Assembly: GCF_963855985.1 (NCBI RefSeq)
Contig: NC_087092.1
Span: 5,766,001 to 5,830,000, forward strand
Length of the DNA: 64,000 bases
Direction of reading: 5' to 3'
Source: Ostrinia nubilalis
Lineage: Eukaryota > Arthropoda > Insecta > Lepidoptera > Crambidae
Shown: in pieces, positions 46,860-57,889 of the stretch
Position numbering within the stretch: the first letter of the stretch is position 1
Layout: the number at the start of each line of letters is the position of its first letter
Notes under the pieces: generated by a model
Databases searched by the model: none
What the model was told of the DNA's origin: nothing
Seen by the model: the letters and a program-made list of their open reading frames with translations, nothing else
Program-made: the position numbers and the translations under genes

Positions 46860-47050
46860 GTATTTCTGGTCAAACGGTCAAAAACACGTCTATATTATAG
46901 GTACTTATTTTATTGATTTGTAATAAATTAGTAGTACATAATATAATATGTATTTACTTTGTTAAAATTAAACGAGTAAATCAAGTCAAACATTGTCTCT
47001 TTATTTTTTATGCTAACCATACTCGTAGCGCGCCAAGATTAGTTGAAATA

Positions 47051-48047
47051 GGTGTAAAGCCGACTAGCCTTCGTGAATTGAAAGAAATATAAGTATAAAT
47101 TATTAAATACTGAACAATATTTACTAGAAATCAACAAAAGAATGTTCAATATAAACGCCATCCATCTAAAACTTCTCTTTAGTGATTATAAAATGAAAAC
47201 ACATGCAATATCTCGTAAAGTGCATGATGCTAAGTACAAGTACAGTCTCGTCCATGCCAAGCTTGACATTTTCAACGTGGCCGTACGTATCAAATCTTTG
47301 CATTTTAATAACAAAAATCGACCTAAAAACGTTAAGCCGCTGTGCATGACTATACCCTCGTGGCGCGTACTAATGGCTATACTCGGGTCGACGCCCGTGC
47401 GAGCGAGACACCCGTAACAAAATACCTGTGGAGAGAAAGGGATGTGAGATCTCGTGGTACTGGCAAATACGGCCATAAAGTAAAACTCGGTGTGTGCTTT
47501 TTGTCCGAGTTGACTGGGAGAAAATCTGTTGCTCAAGATTTAGCGTTAAAGTTTGTTGAGGATTTGGGAAAATATTTGAGCGACATTGTTGAACATAATT
47601 TTGTCATGTTTAGTTTGAAGTTACATGAAGCTGATTTCTATAGATTAATATGATCGAATCATCGTCTGTGTTTATTATTTTACTTTTCTCACTCAAACTG
47701 CAAAGCTAGAGCACCTAGAGGTAAGTGATGTTTACATATTGTTACCTTTATTCACAATGCCTTTATTAGTGAAGTAGTCAACGGGGATCAGTGGAATAAG
47801 CTAAACTGAGTAACCTACTTTAAAGTAGAACCTAGAACCAAGCACCATAACATTGCCATATATCGCAGTTAACTAGAACCTAGGCAATTTGCAGTTAATA
47901 AATCTCTCAGTCTCAAATTAAAAGCATATGAAAATTTCTCACCATGTAAGTTTGTGTTTTACGGCTAAATAACCTCAACGATAATGCTTCATGCTAATTG
48001 GTCCTATCATTTTTATCAGCCCTAAATGTATGTGTGAATGAAAGCCA
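47051..48047. other. 1-kb gap without supported gene
   Basis: Frames of 91-116 codons at 47142-47653 overlap each other on opposite strands and show no domain. A CpG-richer patch lies at about 47335-47420. Confidence 0.35.
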
Positions 48048-48155
48048 TGTACAGACGACATCACATCAAGCTAAGTAAGCACTGGTATCTTATGTCCATT
48101 CAAGAAGTGCTATTTTGCAACAGAAATGATAGTTTGACGCGCTGTTGACTGTACC
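48048..48155. mobile_element. Short TIR repeat, TGTACAG(A/T)CGACA family, copy 1
   Basis: Starts TGTACAGACGACATCACATC and ends GACGCGCTGTTGACTGTAC, giving imperfect inverted ends. The middle has ATTTTGCAACAGAAATGATA, shared with copies at 50225, 56808 and 63315. Confidence 0.65.
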
Positions 48156-48376
48156 TAGCACTGTGGGTGGGAGGGCCGATACTATCAGGGCGGCACGTGC
48201 CGCGATGCCGTGAGGTCTCTCACTCACTGTCACTGAGGGCAGAGGGCTGCGGTTGTTGGATCGTAATGAATTAATAAAATAGCCTGGGAAATTGCATATT
48301 TTCCCTTTCAAAGGAACGCTACGCTTGTACTATGACATGACATGACACATTCCAGAAACTTCTGAATAAGAAGGTA

Positions 48377-48545
48377 GGTACTGGAACGGAGGCCACATAC
48401 CAGTAAGCGTAGCGTAGGTATATAGAGGACATCGTAAAGGTTGCAGTAAGGCGCTAGATGCGCCGGCCAATTTGGAAATCAACAAGTAATTGAGGAGGCC
48501 TAAAATCAGGAATGGTGGCTATGTGGATGAAATTTTAATAATGAT
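48377..48545 (+). mobile_element. Degenerate RTE-like LINE 3' fragment
   Basis: The words GGAACGGAGGCCACATACC, GGTTGCAGTAAGGCGCTAGA and GGAGGCCTA are in the RTE C-terminal order, ending in a TGATGATGA tail. Many indels; no frame. Confidence 0.6.
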
Positions 48546-49145
48546 GATGATAAGAAAACACCCTTAATAAACACTAAAATACGGTCGTCTTTGATGAATC
48601 CGCGACAGCAGGTAAAGTAGTGCGATACGTGAGAACCACCAGGCCAAGCGAAAATCAAAATATAGGGATTGGACAGATTTTGGCTAGAAAAGCACTTATT
48701 TAAGGAAAACATCTCAAAATTCTACGATCAACAAATTCGTCTGCTTCTTTCGATAATTGAAAAGGCTTGGTGACCAACAAGCACATCAAAATAGCCTGTC
48801 TAATTCCAATAGAAGTCTTTAACGTGAACCTTTCTGTAGTAATCGATAAGGGTTGTGTTGAATTACACTACGCAGACACGAGTTACTCATTAAAGATATT
48901 TGATACGGATATATCAATACACGGTGTTGAGGCTGCGCTATTATTTTTTGCACGAGGCTCGAAGGCTTTCTATTATGTAGGTAAGCACGTACTCACTGAA
49001 GGTTCTGGTAATCTAGTTATACACTTACATGAACATATTTTGTTATAAGAGTAAATGAGCAATATGAGATGAGATTAAGTAAATAATTACCATATGCTCT
49101 GAGTATGGTTACACGGTTTATGTTTACAATCATCATTTAATTTTC
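48546..49145. other. Gap with one unassigned frame
   Basis: A 93-codon frame at 48767-49048 (plus) has no recognisable domain and no neighbouring exon. I do not call it a gene. Confidence 0.35.
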
Positions 49146-49276
49146 AGCCACAGGACGTCCACTGCTGAACATAGGCTTCCCCCAATGACTTCCACATCCC
49201 ACGGTTGGTAGCGGCTTGCATCCAGCACCGAGCATATAGCCCTTTCCATAGCACGCTGTGCAACTTTGAGCTTCTT
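49146..49276 (-). mobile_element. RTE-like LINE 3' fragment with internal deletion
   Basis: Minus-strand RTE tail: CCACAGGACGTCCACTGCTG up to CGGCTTGCATCCAGCACC, then a jump to AGCCCTTTCCATAGCACGCT. About 200 bp present in the copy at 28927 is missing. Confidence 0.75.
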
Positions 49277-50224
49277 TGTTTACAATAAAAGGATAAAATT
49301 AAAAATACTAAAGCGGCAGTACTCCGTTAACCGTAATTAGAGCTAGTTAAATTTATTATTAATAATAATATCTAATAATTAATCTGTAACAATGAACTAC
49401 TCGTAACTTATAATTTTATAGAGGCTCTAATAATAATCTGTCTGGAAAGTTTACAATAAAGAAAGAAAGCTGTAATCGATAAGGTATTGCGGTTCGACTT
49501 TGGAATCAAATTCTCTATCAAGTATTTGCCCTTGACCTTCTCAAGTAATCATTTATTAAAGTATGTAGACGAAGCCTTACAATGGGTTATTGAAATTCAG
49601 CGAAGCTTATAAATAGGAGCCCTTTTGATCTGTTTATTGGAAAATTTCAGCAATACCTCATTTCAATTTCATATTATTATAATGAATGTCAATTACCTTG
49701 ATCTATATTAAGTTACTTAATAAGCAATGTCATCTGTATTTTTATACCTTACTAAGACCTCTGCTCTGCTATAAAAATTCAACTAAGTAGTACTCCTAAA
49801 CCTCAATGGGCATAAATTCTTGGTAGTTAGTTTTTACAGGAAATAAGACACTAACTTTTTTTTTCAACGCACGCGGTTTTTCAGCCACTTCTACTTTCTA
49901 CTCTTTCTTCACTCTACTACTATACTTACCCATCGAATTAAGGCTCATGTAATATGTCCTGATGAAACAGATATAATAGTTGTGATTGCCTATGAAACCA
50001 AAATGAATTAATATACCCGTTACTATTCTAAAGAGATTCCCGCCTACGTTTGTTGAATTTAGAAGTTTCACAGACCAAAACTTTAGTTTAATTCAAAACC
50101 TTTAGTTAGTTGAAGGTGATTTTAGGAGTTGAGGAGATGTCTTACAAACATTGAGGAAAATAATACATCAGATTCATTGAATTAGATATATTTTCAAATA
50201 TAGACACTTATTTATCAGAAAATC
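49277..50224. other. AT-rich stretch, no gene seen
   Basis: Nothing recognised. Confidence 0.4.
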
Positions 50225-50316
50225 CTACATACGGACGACGGTACATCAAGGTAACATACGGCTCTTATAGTTATTGTAATAGATTCGATTTTGCAACAGA
50301 ATTCGTCTGTATGTAG
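50225..50316. mobile_element. Short TIR repeat, TGTACAG(A/T)CGACA family, copy 2
   Basis: Ends CTACATACGGACGACGGTAC and TTCGTCTGTATGTAG. The middle has TTATTGTAATAGATTCGATT and TTTGCAACAGAAT, as in the other copies. Confidence 0.6.
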
Positions 50317-51455
50317 CTACTACGATAATGTTTCAGAAAGGGTTAATTTATCTATGTTTACGTCTTTATAAAGATAGAAAATTTAAAAATAATCACATTT
50401 TTAAAAAGATACTAATATTTAGGTGTACCTACTACAAGTCATAAAAGATATTTTAAAATACTCATAATATACATTTATGAAAGTAGTATTAGAACAGCAA
50501 TCACAGAATATAAAAGACATTGAGATTGAATATTATTACATGCTATACATTGAATATTATTAATAAGTAATACACACGTTATCACTATAGTATTACTATT
50601 CTTACGTTATAGTATTTTGAAAACAATATAAAAATAAAGAGATTTGATCAAATTACGATAATGCTATTATTATTAATTAAGTCAATCATTATATTATTCA
50701 TTATAATAATACCGGCATTCGGTAGAATTCGAATTATTTCAAAGATGCATTACATAATTTCAGGCGGTTAAAAATGTTAAAATACTTAATTGAACGATAC
50801 CTTTAATAAAATCACTTACAATCACTCACGCAGCTTTCTTAAATCTAGAATTCGACCTAGTCTTAAGTCTAGAAAACTTAGACCTTAAGTCTAGAAAACT
50901 TGATACGAATTCAATTATATTGAGACTCACACAATATAAAATTCTATGCATAAACTACGAGTAGATTAAATTTGAGCGAATTCACAATTTAATAAAATAT
51001 GAAGTCTGTTTTTGTTATCCACAACGGGGAAATTCTTGACCTACACCACTCACTCACCTGATGGACGGTGATAATCTGGTCTAAAGAGGATCGAGTTTCC
51101 CTATAATCCGCAACCACAGAGCAACTGTCTTATCTTCAACTGCCGATACATAGACAACGCTGTTACCTTTTTTCGCGAGAGTTTGGGAAATATACTTAAG
51201 TAGTAAGGCTATGTTAGTCTAAAACTCTAAAATCCACATTTCAAGAATACCGTGTGGAGCAAAAGACTTACGAAATATTTAAGTAGTAAGATTAAGATAG
51301 TCTAAACTCTAACTAAAGTCTAAATTACAGATTTCGAGAATACCGTGAGGATCTTATAAGTAGTTACAGTCTACAATGTGAGAATGCGCGTGATTCTTAG
51401 AAGGAAAAGCCCCTCAACCTTACTCCGAGGAGTTGGCCGAGAGACTTCGACGCCG
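50317..51455. other. Region downstream of the MADF-BESS gene
   Basis: Presumably includes the 3' untranslated region of the minus-strand gene. A short direct repeat, TTAAGTCTAGAAAACTT, occurs twice at about 50867-50905. A dispersed repeat occupies 51007-51165. No strong AATAAA on the minus strand close to the stop. Confidence 0.35.
51007..51165. repeat. Dispersed repeat, TTTTTATCCACAA family, copy 3
   Basis: Carries TTTTTGTTATCCACAACGGG, CACCTGATGG, AATCCGCAACCACAGAGCAA and AACTGCCGATAC in the same order as the copies at 24669 and 32511. It lies about 290 bp past the stop codon of the MADF-BESS gene, possibly within its 3' untranslated region. Confidence 0.65.
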
Positions 51456-53420
51456 CTATCCGGAGATGATGTTGACGTCTTCCTCCTCTCCAACTTGCAG
51501 GATCGCCTTCTGAATCATGCGCTTGAGCTTCTTCCGAGACTCGTCAGATCGCAGGGTGCGCAGTTCCGAGGCTACGAAGTCGCCGAATATCTAAGTATAC
51601 GAAAAGAATAGAAGTTCAAAATTCAACACTACGACTTTTTAGAGCTTCAAATGCCAACGCTACGCATTTTGGGAATTATTTTTTAGTGTTGATAAGCTGT
51701 CACAAAATGTTATAGGGGTACCTTCGGGATGCCTTTAAGCTTCTCAAAATGTAAAGAAAAGTAACATCGTGTTCTTGTGACACTAATGGTGACTCTGTCA
51801 CAAAGGCTTAAGTGTACTCGCATTATTGCCGTGCGATGTTATTACGTTATTGCGCCGTGACTTACGTATATCAAACTTACAGCTTTTTCTATAAAAATGA
51901 TATCGGAATATTTGTGCGACACTTTTATATTATGAGCGAGACTTAGAAAGTATTGGAAAATTCTAAATACGGTCCCAAGCGGCCGCCAATTTTTGTTTTA
52001 GCAAAGAAATCATTTATTTGCGAAACTGCGTTATTTCTTATTTCATTTAGTTGGATACAGTGACGATAATAATATTCTATTATACTGAGGAGTTTGTGTT
52101 GGTTAGTGTACAGAAACAAAAACAGATTTAGAGAAACTACCTCGATTCCTCATATTCACTTTCCTTTTACGATTAGGTAAGTTAGTACTAGAAGTTAGCG
52201 TTTTATTGTTACTCAGTAAGGTTTCTCAGTCCTGATTAGTCCCAATCCCAAGCCTCCAAGAGTCAATCTGCTGAAAAATGTGTCAATCTGCTATAAAGGT
52301 AACCAACAACATACCTGACACTCGTCAGAGCTGATGCCTGGTCTCAGCCTGGGCACGGCTTCTTCGGGCCACGTCATTAGCGGGTGGGCACTTGGGGGCA
52401 ACGGAGGGGGCGCAGACGCCGCCACGCGCAGCCTACCACGAGGCCTGGCGGGGGGGCTGCCAGACTCCATGGCCGCTGCTCGAGCAGCAATCCCAAATTC
52501 TTCTTCTTCATCAGCTTGGAATTCGGCGAGCTGTAAAAAATGCTCGTTAAAATGTGCAAAAAAGGGAATCGTAAGTTGGTTCGTTCCTTAAAAAATACTC
52601 ATGCTTGTTCATTAATGGTTTGAATAATAACATTGGGATAACTTCTAAAAGATTTAGGTAGATAGTTTCGTCTTTGTAAAACTTAAACTGTGTAAGTGTA
52701 AATTAATTATGTAAATCCGTAGGTAAGGATACTTACTTGGATTAATAAACAACCAAAAATACGCAAAAATAAACAACCAAAATAAATGATGTTAAAAATA
52801 ATTTGAAAGAACGCAGGTAGTTTAACGCTCGCTCAACCTACGACGCGGTTATAAAATAACCTTAAAAAAGCGCTTCAAGTTAATGCCAATAATACCAGCA
52901 AGAAATACGCTCCAAGTTAAAGGACTTTCAAGTCAAAGTTGTACCAACGGTTTACTCAAAAACAATAACTGATGAATTGAAAACAAACCGCTAAATTGAC
53001 TCCTTCGATGTTGTCTTCCATCGCGATCGGCTCCTTGACGAGGAAAGAGAGGGCATCAAAATACTCCCAGCCGCTTCCCCCCGCGCCCCCCTCCGGGCAC
53101 CCTGACGACTGACGACGCTTTATTTTTCTCAACTCATTGTTCAACTGCGTCCTCAAATTATGAATTTTCCTGCTTATTTCTTCAGCTGTAGTCCCAAACA
53201 TACAAGCCAAATACTCGTGCTTCGATTGTCTCGATATTCTGTCCCTGTTTAGCGGGTGTCTCACATCCCACAGCTCGCGGCAATCCTTTTCCAGAACCTC
53301 AATCAATCGTATGGTGTTTTCGGAGTTCCAAGTAATCTTGTCACGTTTCTCTCTTTCTGTCTCCATATCTAGTTCTAATTTCGGCCAACACATCTCCGAC
53401 GAGTTTGAATTCGAGTCCAT
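51456..53420 (-). CDS. MADF-BESS domain transcriptional regulator (three exons)
   Basis: A 260-residue nuclear DNA-binding protein of the Adf-1-like class: MADF (Myb/SANT-like) domains bind DNA and BESS motifs mediate protein contacts. Exon 1 is 53420-52989 (144 codons), exon 2 is 52530-52315 (72 codons), exon 3 is 51590-51456 (44 codons plus TAG). All junctions are phase 0: donors G|GTTTGT and CAG|GTATGT, acceptors TTTACAG and ACTTAG. MADF spans residues ~36-128: LIEVLEKDCRELWDVRHP, YLACMFGTTAEEISRKIHNL, LRKIKRRQ and WEYFDALSFL. Exon 2 is acidic (DEEEEFG), then Pro/Ala-rich. BESS is residues ~218-250 (FGDFVASELRTL, SRKKLKRMIQKAIL). The ATG is the first in frame, with A at -3 and G at +4. The first donor is weak, so that boundary could shift slightly. 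Specific targets are unknown. Confidence 0.88.
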
Positions 53421-53429
53421 TGTGAGATT

Positions 53430-53620
53430 CGTGTGTCGCGTTGCGTCACAGAGCGTTAATGAATCGGTGCGCTCTCGAGGTCGCTCTAGCGAGACTGAGG
53501 GGCGAGGCGGCAGAGAGCGCGACACCGGTGTCGGGCAGAGCGGCAACGTCGCGCTCGAATCTCGCACGCGCAACACGCGCTTCGCGAGGGCTGGCAACGC
53601 GCGCTAAGTTCACGCTAAAT
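53430..53620 (-). promoter_or_regulatory. GC/CpG-rich 5' flank of the MADF-BESS gene
   Basis: Immediately upstream of the start codon the sequence is rich in CGCG and GCGC words, unlike the AT-rich surroundings. The reading frame stays open through it without an ATG. It probably holds the 5' untranslated region and core promoter; no TATA box or initiator can be placed with confidence. Confidence 0.45.
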
Positions 53621-55194
53621 GCGCAGCAAAAGTGCAAACTTAACCACATTAGCGCTAGTGTTGCCAGTGTAATTAATTTTCCACTAAAAGTGGTGGCATA
53701 ATAAATTGGTCTTTCTGCGGGAGAATTTAGCAGGGGTTGTTACTAAGCTTACGAGCTTTTTCCCGTGGTTTCGTCCAGTGTTCAGTAGTTCTTGCGTGAA
53801 AAAGTAACAAACATCTAGGCGTCCTCTTCACTCACAGATTCTCTCATTTACAATAATTACAATACAAAGAAATAATAATGTATATGTCAACGCGAAATTG
53901 AGAACTCCGTCAGTTTATAATATAACGCGTAAGATTGTAAACTAACAGTAGGTTAGGTTAGGTAGGTTAGATTGTAATCTAACTACGTCAGATTATAATC
54001 TGACGGAATTCACAATGTTACGGTGACATATACATTACATATTATTATATTATTATTACATTACTTCAGGTTTTTGTTATAAAATATTTTTGTGCCATAT
54101 AGGCACACAGTGACACAACACACTCCTACTATTTTGGCTCGAATTACCTAAATCTTTACGAAAACGAATGTATTATCACTTTTTATTATAGAAACATTAA
54201 CAAATCCATTAACGTGATTTTTACTAATTTTATTGGTAACCAGAAAGTAGGTTTAATCGTAGATTATGTAGTTCTGTTTAACGCAAGAAGCTGGTAACAC
54301 TGATTAGCGAAAATTAGCAGGTCGCATTAACCACATTAACAGAGGAAGCTCTGTGGTTAACCTAGTTTGAAGATAAGTGGGTTATGTTATGATGGTGTAG
54401 ACAACAGTAAAGTTAGATAGCTAGTTACTTAAAGTATAGTTAAGATATTGTGACAGATTGTTATCTACCTTTATTTTTCTGAAAAAACTTAAGGTTCTCT
54501 CCACCACCCCCAAAAAGGGTCTTGTACAAATTAAAACGAAGAAGGTTACCCCTAAATTTACTGTTTATGAAAATCGGTGATTCGATCATCAAATCAAAAG
54601 TAAAACAAATTCAAAGATGGAGCCCAAAATCAACAATGGATCAATCTGGATGAGAAAAACTATAGTAATAAAAGATAAGTTTGAGAGACCCAGGAAAAAA
54701 ACATAGGATTTAAACTAAACTCAAAATTCAATAATAGGTCTAAAAAATTTTTTTTAATTCAAAATTAGGTTCCTTTTTAGAGGTTTTCTTTGTAAAAAAA
54801 CCTTTCATTTGACCCGTCAATATTTTCTTTAAACATCTTACTTACCTACACGGTGGCCAAAAAGGCTAACGAGAATAGGTAGGTAGGTACAGTACCTATC
54901 GATTTGATTATGCATTTGATATCACTTCATAATTTTTTTCTGAACACTTCTTCTTTAGGATCTCCATTAAAGATAACTTTCAAGAGTCTTCAAGTTCGAC
55001 CCTTCTCCTAAAATGCTGTACCCGACATACAGGGTCCATAACTCACTCCATAATAATTGTATCTAAAATAGTAACATAAGCACCTTTGTAACATTATGGA
55101 TGCAATAAATAACTGTGGCCCTCAGCAAATCTTCTTACGGATAATTTGCATAAATCATGACTAGACCAAAAGGCGTTAATCCTCCAACATCGTC
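53621..55194. other. Gap without supported gene
   Basis: AT-rich. A short run of TAGGTTAGGTTAGGTAGG lies at about 53947-53966. A pair of inverted TCTGACG/CAGATTATAATCTGACG words lies near 53985-54003. No exon supported. Confidence 0.35.
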
Positions 55195-55202
55195 TCACCT
55201 CC

Positions 55203-56037
55203 GGTATCCTTCCGTTTGGCCAAATTACTTTTCGCCAAATTTCACTTCGCAAACAACTTATCGCCAAAGTTTCATTTCCCAAATAAACTTTTAGCAACTG
55301 TACTTTTCGCAACAAATTCATTTGGTCAAATTAACATTTGGCCAAATTTTACTTGGCAAATGTTTATATAGCAAATGTTTTATTTTGCCAAATATTATAT
55401 CCCAAATAATTTGCTTGGTCAAATTGACACTTCACATACTTACGAGTACCCACCGTTACCCACAAATCAAAGCATAAGGCACATGGTCATGGTTTTCACA
55501 ATAATTTTATGTAAAACAGAGAGATTGCAGAAAATAGTATGGTTGCAAAAAGTAGGTATTGTAGAAAATAGTAGGTTAGGTTAGGTTAGAACAGTGACCC
55601 TTAATGCGCGAAGGCGAGCGAAGCGTGCCGCGGCAGCGGCCGCCGAGCGCTAGAATCATCTCTATTGTTAATGAATCATTTGGAAATTTCGATAAAAAGA
55701 ATGAAATATGAAAATTTATTTAGAAAAAATTGTATATTAACTACCCACTAAACAAAATAATAACCACAAGTTAATTTGTATTCCATTCTATGCACCAATC
55801 AAATTGTTTTGTAAATAGTTTATCGTGAAATATTTTTGCCAAATGAAACATTTGGCAAAACATACTTTGCCAAACAATAATTTGCTAAACAATAATATGC
55901 CAAAAAAGACATTTGCGAATTAAAAGTTTGCAATAAGTTGTTTTGCCAAATGAGAATTTGCCAAATGAAAATTTGCGAAACGTTGTTTGCGATGTGATAA
56001 TTTGGGAAACGTTTTTTGGCCAAACATTAGTAATCCC
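55203..56037. mobile_element. TIR element built of TTTGGCCAAA-like iterations, 8-bp duplication
   Basis: It starts GGTATCCTTCCGTTTGGCC and ends with the complement of GGGATTACTAATGTTTGGCC. An exact TCACCTCC duplication lies at 55195-55202 and 56038-56045. The first ~230 bp and last ~210 bp consist almost wholly of short variants of ATTTGCCAAAT, TTTGGCCAAA and TTTGCGAAA in alternating orientation. The centre has TAGGTTAGGTTAGGTTAGAA and a GC-rich patch (about 55600-55650). No coding sequence. The 8-bp duplication fits hAT, P or Merlin types, but the terminus is unlike the others here. Confidence 0.8.
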
Positions 56038-56045
56038 TCACCTCC

Positions 56046-56807
56046 ACATTAGCGGTGTCGGCGCGGGCGCAGCTCGCGTTGCGCCGATCAATTGACCGGC
56101 TAATGTGGGCACGCGCCGCTTTTGACCGACCATATGAAAACGCTTTGGCAGGGTTGAAACGTTTGAACTGCGATTGTTTTATTACTAGAAATATGTAGGT
56201 ACCAACTAGGAATGAGAGAGATACATAGGCCCGGTTTGATGATTTGAGCGTGCTCATCTTCAACTCACGTTATCACTATGAATTATATAAAAAGTTTATA
56301 TGTACCTACTTGATGATGAGCGAGCACGCTTCAATAGCCGGACCATAATTTGGGGGCTATACTGGCATTTCATTTTCAGTGTGACGGGTGGAAGCATTGA
56401 AAACTTCAGATTACCTAAGTGTCGAATAAACATAGCCTGCTGTTGTACAGACCAGATTTGGCATGGCCAAAATGGCACCAAGCACTAGTACGACTATTTA
56501 AGATGGCATGTTATTTAGCGTGATGTGCCAGTTCGGTGTCTAGAAGAAAATATCTTTGGATTTGGACTGCCGTTTCGAGGGTCCCACCCACCCATTTTTC
56601 ATTACCTATTATTTGCTTAGCTGAAGGGGCTATTTGTATCACACAATTTTTTGCCCCCAGTGAGACTCGAACCTGCAACCGCAGCTGGCAAGACATTGTA
56701 TTCTGCGAACACAAACAAGTTAGTAAAACTGGTTGCGTCAACCCTACAGGACTTCAAAGCGGCTTCATCAAATAAGACCTTACACATGAGCGCGGTTTTT
56801 GTTAAAG
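56046..56807. other. Gap without supported gene
   Basis: Overlapping frames of 60-80 codons on both strands, no domain. The block CGAACCTGCAACCGCAGC at about 56669 may be part of a tRNA-like or LINE-derived repeat, but I cannot place it. Confidence 0.35.
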
Positions 56808-56910
56808 TGTACAGTCGACAGCACGTCAACGTAAACACTGTGGTATCTTACGTAGTTGCGATAAGGGCGACTTTCCAACGAAAATGTATAGTCTGATGTA
56901 CATCGTCATA
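56808..56910. mobile_element. Short TIR repeat, TGTACAG(A/T)CGACA family, copy 3
   Basis: Starts TGTACAGTCGACAGCACGTC. The middle has ACACTGTGGTATCTTACGTA and GTTGCGATAAGGGCGACTTT. The right end TAGTCTGATGTACATCG is degenerate. Confidence 0.6.
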
Positions 56911-57258
56911 AATCTGCGTACGAATAGGAACATAACAGCGATGCATTATTGATGCGTCGGCAATGCAATCGGATAGATGCTGAAATTCTAACTTTATTTG
57001 TATGGGAATAGGACTCACTAAATGATCGATTTCTGCTCTTTTATTACGACGAGTTAAACTGCAATTCTTCATAACCATTAGTCTAGTACCTGTTAGTAGC
57101 TTATTTAGTTATTTCATATTAGTGAAAAATTAAGGGGTATTTTTTGGCCTTCCTGATTATTAGTTAGCCAAGACTGTTGTTATGTGCTATTTTTATCCTT
57201 TTAGCTTTATTATTGTTAAAATCAAAATGTTGCATAAAATTCCATATAGTATTTTTTA
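56911..57258. other. AT-rich gap
   Basis: Nothing recognised. Confidence 0.35.
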
Positions 57259-57889
57259 CTAGCGGCCGCCCGCGACTTCGTACGCGTGGATCCCGTTTTA
57301 CCCCCTTCATCTATCTTACACGGTTAAGATTTTTTCATACAAATGTTTTTTCCCGCAAACTCCCGTTCCCGTGGGAATTTTGCAATATCCTGTTGTAACT
57401 AAGCTTTAAGTTTACTAAGGTACCTGCATGCCAAATTTCAAGCGTCTATCTTACGCGGTTTAGATTTTTTCATACAAATGTTTTTTCCCGCTAACTCCCG
57501 TTCCCGTGGGAATTTTGCAATATCCTGTTGTAACTAAGCTTAAAGTTTACTAAGGTACCTGCATGCCAAATTTCAAGCGTCTAACTTAAGCAGTTTAGAT
57601 TTTTCATACAAAAAGATTTTCCCGCTAATTCCCGGTCCCGTGGGAATTCCTAAGTATCCTATAACCTGCCCAGGAGTATGAAGAATAATTGTACCAAGTT
57701 TCGTTAAAATCCGTCGAGTAGTTTTTGTTTCTATAAGGAACATACAGACAGACAGACAGACAGACAAAAATTTTACTGATTGCATTTTTGGCATCAGTAT
57801 CGATCACTAATCACCCCCTGGTAGTTATTTTGAAAATATATTTCATGTACAGAATTGACCTCTCTACAGATTTATTATAAGTAGCTATA
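57259..57889 (-). mobile_element. Helitron with ~137-bp units, 5' end split by a later insertion
   Basis: Same 3' terminus as the copy at 6195: on minus, the hairpin with CGAAGTCGCGGGCGG followed by CTAG and T. It holds about two and a half internal units (starts near 57312, 57451 and 57587), against three and a half at 6195. Beyond the (GACA)n tract it keeps a different 5' portion (CATCAGTATCGATCACTAAT ... TTTATTATAAGTA). The last bases of the 5' end (TATAGA on plus) seem to lie beyond the palindromic insertion, near 60701-60706. Confidence 0.7.

Larger units (their letters stand above)
44843..47048 (+). mobile_element. DD82E-type IS630/Tc1/mariner transposon, apparently complete
   Basis: Terminal repeats TTGCAACTCATCTTGGTGC (left) and the complement of TTTCAACTAATCTTGGCGC (right, ending 47048) lie inside TA at 44841-44842 and 47049-47050. 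Between them is one intact two-exon transposase gene. A second inverted copy of the terminus lies at 44967-44984, also followed by TA, so the left 142 bp could itself fold as a hairpin or be a separate MITE. An AATAAA signal at 46922 follows the gene. No other copy is visible in this window. Confidence 0.75.

Noticed and set aside
47142..47653. Overlapping frames of 91-116 codons
   Set aside because: They overlap on opposite strands with no domain, splice partner or codon pattern supporting either.
48767..49048. A 93-codon plus-strand frame
   Set aside because: No recognisable domain, no flanking splice signals used by a larger model, and the length is possible by chance in this window size.
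53421..53597. N-terminal extension of the MADF-BESS protein upstream of 53420
   Set aside because: The frame is open but contains no ATG. The sequence is GC-rich and low in complexity, so it is more likely 5' untranslated region.
53944..53968. TTAGG-like repeats resembling the insect telomere sequence (also near 55570)
   Set aside because: Only about three irregular units at each site. This is expected by chance in such sequence and shows no array structure.
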